The notes below the pieces were generated by a model. The model was not told where the DNA came from. It saw only the letters and a program-made list of their open reading frames with translations, and did no database searches. Of a stretch of DNA of 64,000 nucleotides, positions 1 through 10,584 are shown one piece after another (positions within the stretch are counted from its first letter, which is position 1; every line of letters starts with the position of its first letter). Made by a program: the position numbers and the translations under genes. Origin of the DNA: Oxyruncus cristatus (lineage: Eukaryota; Chordata; Aves; Passeriformes; Cotingidae); NCBI GenBank assembly GCA_013399855.1, contig VXAY01002202.1, forward strand, positions 201,795 through 265,794. Direction: 5' to 3'.

Positions 1-1150
1 CTTACACCCTCATTTTACTTGTATTATTTTGAGGGTGAGAAAAACCAACAAGAAACCAGTATCCTTATACAATTGACAATAACAACTAATACTAGTGCAC
101 AATGGGTGGCCATTAACTGATACAAAGACGGCACTAATCAGTGTCTAGAAAGAAAATGAAAAAAAAAAAGAAACTGCAACAGCATATTGTTTATAAATCA
201 GAAAGCTTCATTTACTAATTTATATTGAAATATTTTTACTTCATACATTGCATTGGTAATGCATAGAAACCATATATTTTCCTTGCCTGGGGTGGTGTAA
301 AGCTCTGAAGACAATAAATCTGGATATACAGTTAGTACTGCTCTCTCTAGCCCATAAATTTAGTAAAAAGCAGAGTTTCCAAAAATATATATTGCACATA
401 TAGAACTCCCTCTAGACAGAAAAGCAATATAGTAAAAATAAGTTCTCCTTTTGCACAGCCCTTTTATGAGAAGGTATATTGCTCCTCTCATTCAATACAT
501 TCAAAACTGCAGCTTTCACTTTATATCATCTGATGTGATATGACCAATATAAATTATATTATTTTGAGATTATAAAAAAGGAAATGCAAACCATAAGATT
601 ATCATTATTTTAATATCACTTAGGTTTTGAGGGTCAAATAAAAGTTATTTAGAATTAGAATCTCCAGTTAGACCATTTAATTTATAATAAATTAATTATA
701 ATAAACTGTAATTTGAAAGTTTACAGACAATGAAGTAAAAAGTATGGATCTAAACAAAGTTGTTTTAGAATACCCTGAAAGAAGAATATACCACTTATGT
801 AGCAAATTTTCAATATTTGTTTTACTTTCCATGTGATATAATTGATGCAAATTGTCCTCTGAATTCAAGCTGTCCAAATACAGCTCTCTTGTCCCAAGTC
901 AAACCCATCAAAAAATCCAAACACAAAATATGGAGTAGAATTTTGATGAATTATGCTTTTCTGCTCTGTAAAATAAGATCTGTGTTAGATAGCACTTTTT
1001 TCTGCACTCTGCTCCTTTTTCCTTTTTCTTTTATGGAAATACACTTAGAAGTAAGTAATACAATACCAGTTTTTCACAGTTGTTTACATGCATTTCAGCT
1101 CATACTGGGGGTCAGCCTGTGGGCTGGCTTTCACATTGGTGGTGCTTCTG
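1..1150. other. AT-rich DNA with no identified feature
   Basis: Very AT-rich sequence with short A and T runs. A 139-residue open frame beginning near 817 has no domain signature, and its 3' part runs into the CR1 fragment that follows, so I treat it as chance. I see no splice-bounded exon or RNA gene. Confidence 0.6.
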
Positions 1151-1162
1151 TAACTCCAAGCA

Positions 1163-1341
1163 GTAGAACAGGTTGCCCAGAGACACTGTGCAGTCTTACC
1201 TCCATCAGTGGAGGTTTTCAAGGCCTAACTGGATAAAGCCCTGAGTACCTGGTATGATCTCAGAGCTGCTTTGAGCAGAATGTTGAACTACAGAACCCCT
1301 GAAGTCCCTTCTAGCCTGAGTTATCCTATGATACTATGATT
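1163..1341 (+). mobile_element. CR1 LINE 3'-end fragment
   Basis: The stretch opens with the 'ggttgcccagagacac' block. It continues through a 'ggaggttttcaaggcc' segment and a 'gagctgctttgagcag' segment, and closes with 'tatcctatgatactatga'. This order is that of the 3' untranslated region of avian CR1 retrotransposons, whose copies end in short ATTCTATG-like repeats rather than a poly(A) tail. Only the last ~180 bp is present, which is the usual 5'-truncated product of target-primed reverse transcription. It codes for nothing. The identity is clear; the CR1 subfamily cannot be assigned by eye. Confidence 0.88.
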
Positions 1342-2156
1342 TTGAGGGATATTTAGTTTTAAACTGTTTTGTTTTTTTTTTTTTAAATTAGTGTAAAAAA
1401 TTGTACACAATGCTAAAATTTACAATGTCAACATTCATTTTAATATGTAAATTTGGAGTTGATATAAGCTATATTTCAGATGTAGTATGTCAGAGAAACA
1501 ATATTTTTGTTGTAGAAACCAGACTGTGAGTATAGAAAATCACCAAAGCTTTCAATGAGCCACATATTTCTACAGCAAGCTTCTGAAGTCAGTGGAAATA
1601 GCTGCCACTGTGGAACTCTTGTTGACTTTATTGCTTGTATGTCCCAGTAAAGGGCTGATTGCCTTAACATAATTCAAATTAGCTAAAGGCAGTCTGTAAT
1701 CTATTAAAAAGACACCTTGCATTTAACCAACTGGCACTAGTCTAAATAACATAAGCCTTAGCTTTCATTACACGACCCTATCTATTTTATTTCTAATCAG
1801 AAAGTATTCACTTTCCTACTTTACTTTCCCTATAGCACTGTGATTTCTAAATGGAAAATAACCATAGCATTTCAAGTATTTTTTCCACCTATCACTTTTC
1901 CTTTGGACACATGTTATGGGCTCAATTTCAGGCGAATATTTGACACTGTGTGCAAAAGTGAGTTTACACATATCATTATCAACATGGGTGTCCTGCCATT
2001 GCATTTGTAGGTATATATTTTCTTTGTTACGGATTTAACTGATCTTAACTGCACTGATAACTCCATATTTCAAGGAAAATATTCCATGAAACCTGACACA
2101 AAAAGAAGGATGATATGCAGGGTCTTTTTTTCCGTCTCAGTGAGTACTATAATTCT
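1342..2156. other. AT-rich spacer, nothing recognised
   Basis: Unique-looking AT-rich DNA between a CR1 fragment and an LTR, with a run of 12 T near 1373. Short minus-strand open frames at 1476-1670 and 1816-2004 have no recognisable content. Confidence 0.55.
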
Positions 2157-2753
2157 TGTCATAGTTTTGACTGGGATGGAGTTCATTTTCTTCTTTGTAG
2201 CTGGTACAGTGCTGTGATATGGATTTAGTATGAGAATAATGTAGATAACACACTAATGTTCTGGTGATTGCTTAGTAGTGCTGACCCTAAGCAAAGGACT
2301 TTTCAGTGTCTCATGCTCTACTAGCAAGTAGGTGCACAAAAAACTGCGAGGGAGCATGGCCAGGACAGCTGCCCAAAACTAGCCAGAAGGATAGTCCACA
2401 TCATACAATGTCGTGTCCAGTATATAAACTGGAGAAGCTGTACAGACAGGGCCAGTGGTATTCAGGGATAGGCTGGTCATCTGCCAGGTAGTGAGGAGTT
2501 TTATTGTGTATCACTTGTTTCTCTTGTGTTCTGTCACTCTTTCTCCTTATAATTACAATTATTATTATTAATAATATTATTAGTATATTTTATTTATTAT
2601 TGTTGTTATTGCTATTGTATTTTGTTTATATTATTAAATTCTTCCTATCTCAACACATGAGATTTACCTTTTCTTTATGATTCTGCCCCCAAGTAGGTGG
2701 GTTAGGGGTAGAATGAGAAGCTGTGTGGTACTTGCTGGGTTTAAACCATGACA
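2157..2753 (+). mobile_element. Solo LTR of an avian endogenous retrovirus (ERVL-like)
   Basis: The element starts TGTCATAGTTTTGACTGGGA and ends GGGTTTAAACCATGACA, so it has TG...CA ends with related subterminal inverted motifs. It carries 'gatttagtatgagaataatg', a TATA box (tatataaa, 2421-2428), a polyA signal ATTAAA (2633-2638), and the 'ctatctcaacacatgag' stretch that marks a common bird LTR group. Between TATA and polyA signal lies an ATT/TTA-rich low-complexity run (~2556-2640). No gag, pol or env remnant adjoins either end, so it is a solo LTR left by LTR-LTR recombination. The flanking 5 bp (attct and gttca) do not match, which suggests an old insertion. Assignment to the ERVL-like group is from memory of such LTRs and was not checked by search. 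Confidence 0.82.
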
Positions 2754-4605
2754 GTTCAATAATAATCCACCGTTCTCCTACTGATGAAGATTATAGGTAG
2801 TAGAGTTGCCTGTACGATGGTTTTAGTTCGCCTAATATCCTGAACATGTAACCTAATAGAGGAAGGACTGTGAAGGAAACAGGTCTCTGAAAAAGCCTGA
2901 AGCCTGTTTTCCCAGAATCTCAAGAGCTGGAGCCTACACTGTGTTAATAGATGTAAGTCCTTGGGGACACTGGTGGAGGACAGTTTATCTTCTGGCTTCC
3001 AATCAGTCCTAAGTTCAAGTTCCACTTGAACTGTCAAGACATTGACAGTTATATTTTTATTGATTTTTGAATGACTGGGTTTTGGGCTACTTTTCTACCA
3101 AGGTCTGCCCCTCCCATTAATATAAATCCTTCATTTCTTCAGCCACAACCAAATGTTTTGTAAGAATTGTCACTTGTGTTTCCTAACTTCAGACAGCATG
3201 GCAATTAACAAAATGGAGTCAAATTTCATATTACCAATCAAACTTCAGCCAAGAGATGTAATACCTGTCCAAGTTCCAAAATCTGATTGTGACTAATTTC
3301 CTTCTTATATAATTACATTGTTACACATTGCTCATTTTGCTAATTGACTACATAATTTGTCTGACATGCATATACACATTAATCAGTAGTCTCGCTATGC
3401 TTTTGTCATGGGCATACCTGGGATGTTTGGTAACATTCTGACTTGGAAGGATATTTTGAACTGCAATTGTGTGTTTGCATTTGTGTACATATGTATGTAT
3501 ATACCACTTCTATGATCAGCTATAGCACAAGATACGTCCCAGAAAAACAAGGAAAGTGAAATGCTAAAAGCCCCTTGCATTTTAGCTTTCTCCAAGTTTT
3601 AGACTGAAGCTTTCAGAATTTGAATCAGGCACTTAAATACCATCTAAGTCCCACTTTTTGTACATCCTTTACTGACTCAAGCCTATAGTAAATTTGGCCA
3701 GATAGTTGGTCAGTAAATTAGAATATTAATAAATATTTCTAAAAGTATTGTTGAGGGCAAGAAATGAAGCAGAAAAGGAAAAAGCAAAAGACAGAAGATA
3801 TGGTTGAAAGCAAGGAGTTTTGAGAGGCTGAAAGTACATGGCAAATAGTCCACTGGGAATGGGTGAGCATGGAGACAAAGCGGGAAGAGAGGCAAGACCT
3901 GAAAGGATACTCACAATAGAGGAGGAGATCAGCAACAAGACCCAGGAGACCGTTATCTATACAGAGTCATGCTTTGTTTATTGCAAAAGCTGAAGTACAT
4001 GAAGGTTGATGCCATATTTACAGAAGCAGAATGGTTGTTTGGAAACTAGACTCTGTCTATGTCTCTGCCACTAAATTTCACTGTATTTGATAAATCACTT
4101 CAATGACACTTCCTAAGAGTGAGTGTTCATAATAGTCAGAACATGTTGCACCTCAGTAGCAGCACTACTGACTGTCCACAGATGTAATTAAAGTTGATTT
4201 AAGTATGCTGTGAATATATGAAGATCCATTAATGCAAATAGTATGAAAAATGAAGTCATAGGTATTCAAACCAGAGATTTTTTTTTTTTTTTAATCTCAG
4301 TCCTTCAGTATCTCAGTTCTCTCTCTCTCTAAAATAGTGATGGTACCTATATTTGAAATTGAATTTATTAATGTTTATGGAGCAGTAACACACTCTGTGA
4401 TAATGGTGTAGAAACACTTCCGGGGAAATTAGAATTCCTTCTCCAGACCAAGCTTTCAGTCTTAGGGAGAAAATAAGTGAGAGGGCCAGGGGAAGGAGGC
4501 CAGGCAGTGGACATTGAGGTGAATGCAAAATAGACAGACCAGATCTGTGAAATACACTGTGATGTTCTGGAGACAGAACTCCTAAGGAGAGTAGAGGTAA
4601 ATAGA
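2754..4605. other. AT-rich spacer, nothing recognised
   Basis: No exon, RNA gene or repeat family recognised. There is a short purine-rich stretch near 3750-3960 that gives pyrimidine-rich minus-strand ORFs with low-complexity leucine/serine/proline content, a T14 run near 4278, and a CT run (ctctctctctctct) at 4319-4331. Confidence 0.55.
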
Positions 4606-4990
4606 TGATACCTCAGCCCAGCTGCCCTTCGAGGCCTAATCAGCTGACCGGGAGGTGGAGCCAAGGTCGCTTCTGGGAGATTTAAGCTGCTCCAGGGAGC
4701 ACAGGTGAAGAGGAGTGGGCAAGCTGGGGTGTGGCATGGCAGTTTGTATGGCAGTGCGAGCTGGAAGGGCACAGCCGTCCTCCCAGCTTTCCCTGGTGGC
4801 TTGTGAGGTAGGTTTGTGGCTCTCTGTAATTTTTTTTTTTATTTCCCTGCAACTGAAGTTGACCCAGCAATGGTTTCCAAATGAACAAAAGCCATTACTG
4901 CTGCTACCAGGGGCACTGTGCTAACCCAGAGAGACCCCCCCAAGAAGGACACAGCTGTTCAGGTCTCTGGCTGCAGAGTGTCTGAGCCTG

Positions 4991-5985
4991 GTGTTGGTAC
5001 CAGAGGACAGTGCGAGAAGACACCTACATGCATGTGAGCAGGTGAATGATTTGCTGTGCTTTGTGGGAGAGCTCAAGGAAGAAGTGGAGAGGCTAAAAAG
5101 TATTAGGCAGAGTGAAAGGGAAATAGACTGGTGGAGTCACACCCTTTTGACCCCAAAAGACGTCTGGCAGGAGATGGTGAAGCCCTACCCTTCCTGCCAT
5201 CAGGCAGATAGAGCAAGTCAAGTAATGGGGGTGGGGGGAGTGGAAACAGGTCCCTGACCAGAGAGGTAAAAGAATCCCCTCCTGCCCCCCATCACCTCCC
5301 CAGGTGCCCTGAAAGAATAGGTATGAACCCTGGACCCAGAGAGTCAGGCAGAGGGCAGTCAAGCAGGGGATCTCTCTGGAGGGTCTCCCAGTTGCACCCT
5401 CTCTACCAGATGGATTACAACCACAGCTATAAAGAAAAAAAGAAGGGTAGTTGTAGTAGCCGACTGCCTTCTAAGGGGAACTGAAGGCCATTTATACCGA
5501 CTGGACCCATCCCACAGGGAAATCTGCTGCCTTCCTAGGCCCCAGGTGAGGGATATTAGCAGGAGACTCCCTGAGCTAATCTGACCCTCTGATTATCCAG
5601 TGCTGGTGGTTCAGTCTGGCAGTGATGACATTAATGAAAGAAGTACCAGCCTAATTTAAAAGGACTTCAAGGCTTTGGGTCGATTAGTTAATGGGACAGG
5701 AACACAGGTGGTGTTCACCTCAGTTCCTGCAATAGCAGGGATGAATGAGGAGAGGAGTAGGAAAACCCATCTCATCAATAGGAGGTTCAAGGATTGGCAC
5801 CACCAGCGGAATTTCGGGTTTTTTTGACCATGGGGCAAATTCCATGGTACCCAGTCACCTCAATTCAGACAGGCTTCATCTGTCTAGCAAGGGCAAAAGG
5901 ACTCTAGCCCATAAGGTGTTGGGGCTGATCAAGAGCACTTTAACTAGGCTTGAGGGGGAATGGGTTGAAACCAGGCTCTCCAGAG
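4991..5985 (+). pseudogene. CR1 ORF1 remnant (coiled coil plus SGNH esterase-like domain)
   Basis: In CR1-like elements ORF1 encodes an RNA-associated protein that carries an esterase domain. Here 4991-5257 translates to an acidic/leucine heptad-like segment (LLCFVGELKEEVERLKSIRQ) followed by SEREIDWW. A second frame from 5441 reads VVVVADCLLRGTEG at the position of esterase block I. The expected Gly-Asp-Ser is Ala-Asp-Cys here (5459-5467), so the nucleophile serine is a cysteine. A later block reads VVQSGSDDIN where a Gly-x-Asn-Asp motif is expected. Block V survives as DRLH (Asp 5868-5870, His 5877-5879) followed by LSSKGKRTLAHKVLGLI. In-frame stops (TGA after ~5580, TAA near 5657) and frame changes show it is a pseudogene. 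Function is known for the family; in this copy it is lost. Confidence 0.8.
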
Positions 5986-6008
5986 ATGATCCTAAGGGTG
6001 GAAAGCCT

Positions 6009-6728
6009 GGGTTAGAAGTGAAATCAGCAGCCCAGCTGCTGTGCATATACGCCAATGCACGCAGTTTGGGTAACAAACAGGAGGAGCTGTAAGCCATCGT
6101 GTTGCAGGAAAGCTGTGATGTAGTCTCCATCATGGAAACGTGGTGGGATAACTCGCATGACTGGAGTGCTGCCATGGATGGCTACAAGCTCTTTGGAAGG
6201 GAGAGGCAAGGTAGGAGAGATGGAGGGGTGGCTCTGTGTGTTAGAGAGTCTCTTGACTCTGTAGAACTTGAAATCAGTAATGATAAGGTCGGGTGCCTGT
6301 GGATCAGAATCAAGGGGAAGGCCAACAAGGCTGACATCCTAGTGGGAGTATGTTACAGACCACCCAACCAGGATGATGAGGGTGGTGAATTATTCTACAA
6401 GCAGCTGGCAGATGTCTCAAAATCAACAGCCCTTGTTCTTGTGGGTGACTTTGACCTGCCAGATGTCTGCTGGGAACTCAACACAGTGGAGAAGAGGCAG
6501 TCTAGCAGATTCGAGAGTGTATAGAGGAAAATTTCCTGCTTCAGCTGGTAAATGAGCCTCCAGGAGTGGGGCCCTGCTAGACCTGCTGTTCACAAACAGA
6601 GAGGGGCTGGTGGGGGATGTGGTGGTCAGAGGCCATCTGGGGTACAGTGACCATGAAATAATAGAGTTTTCAGTACTCAGGGATACAAAGAGGGCCATCA
6701 ATAAAACTTTTACCCTGGACTTCTGCAT
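6009..6728 (+). pseudogene. CR1 ORF2 remnant, endonuclease domain only
   Basis: This is the N-terminal endonuclease (exonuclease-endonuclease-phosphatase fold) of the CR1 ORF2 polyprotein, which nicks target DNA for reverse transcription. The sequence shows YANARSLGNKQEEL, then a TAA at 6090-6092. The same frame continues with ...SIMETWW (catalytic Glu codon 6135-6137), the DGYKLFGRERQGRRDGGVAL block, VGVCYRPPNQD and LVGDFDLPDVCW (Asp codon 6447-6449). The usual GDFN motif is GDFD here (second Asp 6453-6455). After a stop near 6522 the reading moves to another frame, with FLLQLVNEPP and then LLDLLFTNREGLVGDVVV. It ends with the YSDHE motif (catalytic His 6652-6654). Reverse transcriptase is absent because the element stops at ~6730. 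Confidence 0.88.
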
Positions 6729-6734
6729 GCAAGT

Positions 6735-8415
6735 CTAATTAAAAAAACCCCAAAACCATTAAGTAGCTAATTTCCTAGTCTTGGCTTTGTTTTTGCCATG
6801 GATTGCACTCAATCCTATACAGTTCCTTTGGAGGGGTGATATGTGACACTGAAAGCTGGTATAAGTGTCTCTCTGCTCCTGACTTCCTGTTCCCTGTTCC
6901 AGCATGTGTTGCCCAGTGCTGCAGACCCTCAGGCTGTTGCTGCCCTGGAGCAGGCCACCCACACCTACAGTCCCTCTTAACCCCAGGGTGGGTCACCCAC
7001 AGACCACGGGCCCTCAGGGTTGTCCCTCCTGTGGCATGAAGTGCTCCTTCCGAGAATGCATCTCTACCTGTGTTCTCAGCGATGTCTTCTTCCAGCTATC
7101 TCCTTCATGACTGTTTTGTTTGTCTTGCCAACAAATGCTACTCCTAAATATGTTTGAGCAGCAGTGCTAGCTAGATTCTCCTTGGGCTGGCATCATACTT
7201 GGCAGATGATTGGTTGTTTAGGTCCATTTCAGAGCAGCTCCTGGCTCATTCCACATGTGTCACCCTCCAGCACCCTACCACCGAGATTCTGCTGGGTAGG
7301 ACCACAGGACACACACTCATATAAATGTGATATGTTTGAAATACACACCTACAGAACTTAGAGCGAAAGGAGATTATGAGAATAGTTTTTCTCACCTCAG
7401 TGGCCCACTTTGCGATGCCTTTTCTGGGGAACTGGATTATTTCTATTTGTCCACAGACTGACGGGTTGGACAGCTTGTCCACACCTTCATAAAGGACGAT
7501 AATTAAGTGTCTGAATGAATTATCGTCTTCTGCCAGGCTTCATATCACCTCTTGCTAACATTGCTGTGTTTTTATCATTTATGATTGTTGGAAATGAAAT
7601 TGAAAATATAAGGTTAAAAAGGAAAATAGTAAATTGCACATACGATAAATATCAGGAAAGGGAACAGTGGCAATAATTTAAATATAAATAGATAATACAA
7701 GTAATCTGATGGCTTAATATATACGACTGTGCTTCTCTAAAGATGTCAAATACAGTCTGGAATGGAAAATCAATCATCTACGAAGATAATATAGTATGAA
7801 ATGTCTACAATTATGAGACAGGTAATAGAGCCATTTTTTTCCTGAAAAATTGGTCCAGAATTAAAAAAGTCTCTTCTTGCAGAAATTCAAGGATATGTAC
7901 CATCGACCAGGAAACAAAAAAACCCAGTTAATTAAGGAATTTGGTGTGTTCGCAATCAAGAATCAATTCCTTGCTCCCACAAATGGAGCCACTTTGCCCA
8001 TGGTAGGGAAACACTTGCTTTGATTATTTCACCAGAGAGAACCATGAGGCATTTAGGTGATGTGCCACAAGACCTATCATGTTAGGTCTCTGTAGCAATG
8101 TTTTGGTCTTCTTACTCCATAGAAATTTTTCCCAAAGTTCCAGCCTCTAAGAACTGGAGTTCTCAGATGGTCTTGCAGTGCCCTGCTAGCTTTATGGTTC
8201 AAAGCTGATGCCTATCATAAAGACTGGTTTACGTACCTCACTTATGTTGATCTCATCTGACTTTAACCTCTATGACCAAACCATTTTCTGAAGTTGCTAC
8301 TCAAATGCTAATGAAGATCAGTGATGAGCCTAATGTTAGAACTCGAGTTACATATCTAAAATTCACAGAGAATTAACCCAACCTTTCCCTCCTTTGTAGC
8401 TGTGTGAAGTCCTCC
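6735..8415. other. Spacer with a GC-richer block at ~6840-7110
   Basis: The block at ~6840-7110 is richer in G and C than its surroundings and could be an unrecognised old repeat. Its ORFs (for example 6803-7039) show no domain. The rest is AT-rich, with a perfect 10-bp inverted repeat at 7495-7504/7518-7527. Nothing else was recognised. Confidence 0.5.
7495..7527. repeat. Perfect 10-bp inverted repeat, 13-nt loop
   Basis: The left arm GACGATAATT (7495-7504) is exactly complementary to the right arm AATTATCGTC (7518-7527). A CpG is kept in both arms. A hairpin of this size with a short loop is expected about once or twice by chance in 64 kb, so function is not implied. Confidence 0.85.
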
Positions 8416-8490
8416 TGTCCTGGTTTCAGCCAAGGACAGCATTAATTTGTTGCAGTAGCCATGAGGTGGCATGCCGAGGTGGTTATGTTC
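8416..8490 (+). mobile_element. Truncated LTR 5' end
   Basis: The sequence TGTCCTGGTTTCAGCC, followed by 'aggacagcattaatttgttgcagtagcc', matches the 5' terminus of the same bird LTR group as the element at 2157-2753. Similarity fades after ~75 bp, with no TATA box, polyA stretch or 3' terminus downstream, so only a 5' stub of U3 is left. The end coordinate is approximate. Confidence 0.6.
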
Positions 8491-10584
8491 AGATAACTAA
8501 GAATTTGTACAAAACAAATAAAAATCTGTAAAAATATTTGTAGGAATACATAAGTGATAAAAATACATCATTTTTCCGGTGCTATTATGCTTTAAAATGC
8601 ATAAGATTAAATCTAGTTGCAAAATCATGATGAAGAAGATATGTGTATTTATAATGTTTTTTAAATACATTTTTTGTGTGATCAGTATTCAAGGGGACAC
8701 AATAGAAGGTTGTTAGCCATGTTCTGCTATTTCTCTCAGATTGAGCATTCAAAGACTGTCACAGTCATTCTACTTTCAGCGTACAAAATTAATTTTTCAG
8801 AAATATTTTACTCGGTGATTAATCTTAATGTAATTAATAAAATTTGAATCATTCATAAATAACTAGTAAATTAGATCAATCTCTCCCTCATACAGTTACT
8901 TGATTCCTGCTTTTTGGTGCCGTTTGGATCTCTTTACAACTAAGCATTTAGAGGAATTTCCAGTTACGATTGTAATTCTCCACAAAGGCTAACAGTCTCA
9001 GTCATGTCTGTCTTATATGCCATGACATCAGAAGGCGCAAATTAAAGTACGATAAAGTTAACCATCTTGATTTTTAGTGTCTTAAGTCATGAAATTGACC
9101 ATCATGTTGAGATGGACGAAAAACAGTTTTTCTGCCAAGACAGTTCAAGTAACAGCTGTGTTCAGATAAATTGACACTACATGAAGGAAAGAGTAATAAC
9201 AAGAAGAAACTAAAAGCACATGTCACAACAGTACTTAAACATTATTGGATTTTGGTTTTTTTAAGAACAACAAGCACTGGGAGCGCAGATCACAGCCCTT
9301 GTCTCTTCTTTCCACAGCAAGGGCTATAACTAGTGGCTGCAGAGTAAAATTCTCAAGTCCAATAAATCTTAAATTGTTTTCTGCAAAGAAACTGCCTTCA
9401 GCAGACAAACTTGATAATGCCAGGATGACAGAGCAACTCAAGAACACATTTTTAAGAGTTGGGAGATGTGAATGTTGATCCTTAAGAAGAAAACAGTATT
9501 TTGAAACCTGTAGTACTAGACATATGTGTCAGCAGGGAACGATTCTGCTTCTCCAGTTTGCTTTCTTGCTTTGTTGTTATTTTTTATGCTGTTGTTACTA
9601 CTCCTAAAGGTCAAAGTGAGTCTTTCATGGAAAACTGGAATTTCCTGTCAACTTGCTATTCTGTCTTATAGCTACATTCATATCAGTTCATGGATTAAGT
9701 TCAGTTACCATGGAGGCATATAATGCACTAGCCAAACATATCATGTTATGGAATGCAAATATATAGAAGCCATAGATTTGAGAATTGCTTGTGGGGGGTA
9801 TTTGGGTAACTTCATATAGAGTAAAAACTAAAATGTCTTCTTTAAAATATTTACAAATTCATACAACATAATGTTTTAAAAATGCTACATGTCAATATCA
9901 TACCCTTCTAAACAGAACTCCAAGTTATTTGGTTGAACTGATTAACTGTGGTTGTTTCCACTGCAGTCACTAGAATGAAGATGTGAATTCAACTGGGTAA
10001 ATACTGTGAAAGTGGCAAGCAATTAACAAATTGACAAATGAACAAATTGAGAAACAAAACTTGACACATAAACCAATTGGCAAACTGGAAAACTGACTAA
10101 TTGGCAAACAGCTTGGCAAGACAGAGACATGCTTGAAGTTTATTAGTAAGGGCAGCGTAGGTAGTGTAGGTTGGGAAATTTGATTCAAGGTCCTTTCAAG
10201 CATTGGGTAGTAGTCTTTCACTGAGATATTATGAATGAGAAAAGGAGTAAATTTTAAGACTAGGAATATGGGCTTAGACATTGTAAAATCAAGTCATGTG
10301 AGAATTAAATATTAGCTAAGAACTTGGTAATCTTTGAGCAAAAAGCTTCTTTGACTTTGCTACTCTTAGCGTTTTGATGAATAATTGTCCCACACTTCAG
10401 TATGTGATAGCTAAAGGGTAGACTGTATGCCATGAGTAGCTCCTGTGTGAAGTATGCAATAGTGTTTAGTAAAAGGCTGTTTTATAGTAAGAGCTGGTCC
10501 TTTTCCAGATGTCCTTGGGCACCATTCTGAGTCTACGTGGTAGAGTTTGGAGATAATATGATTCACATCACCTTTTATTTTAGG
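8491..10584. other. AT-rich spacer, nothing recognised
   Basis: Plain AT-rich DNA. Around 10015-10120 there is a run of loosely repeated 'caaattgacaaatgaacaaattgag' and 'aaactgactaattggcaaac' phrases, a degenerate short tandem array that gives no meaningful ORF. Confidence 0.5.

Larger units (their letters stand above)
4610..6730 (+). mobile_element. CR1 retrotransposon, 5' end retained, 3' half missing
   Basis: In order, the element contains a GC-richer 5' leader (~4610-4990, with 'gaggcctaatcagctgacc' near its start), an ORF1 region with a coiled-coil-like segment followed by an SGNH esterase-like domain, and an ORF2 region holding the apurinic-type endonuclease domain. Homology stops at about 6730, just after the endonuclease. 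The reverse transcriptase and 3' UTR are absent. This is the reverse of the normal CR1 pattern, in which copies lose the 5' end. Reading frames are broken by several stops and frameshifts, so the copy is dead. The 3' breakpoint runs into 'aattaaaaaaaccccaaaacc' and may be a later deletion or rearrangement. Confidence 0.88.

Noticed and set aside
817..1236. 139-codon ORF
   Set aside because: The 3' third is CR1 3' UTR, and the rest is AT-rich with no domain or codon bias.
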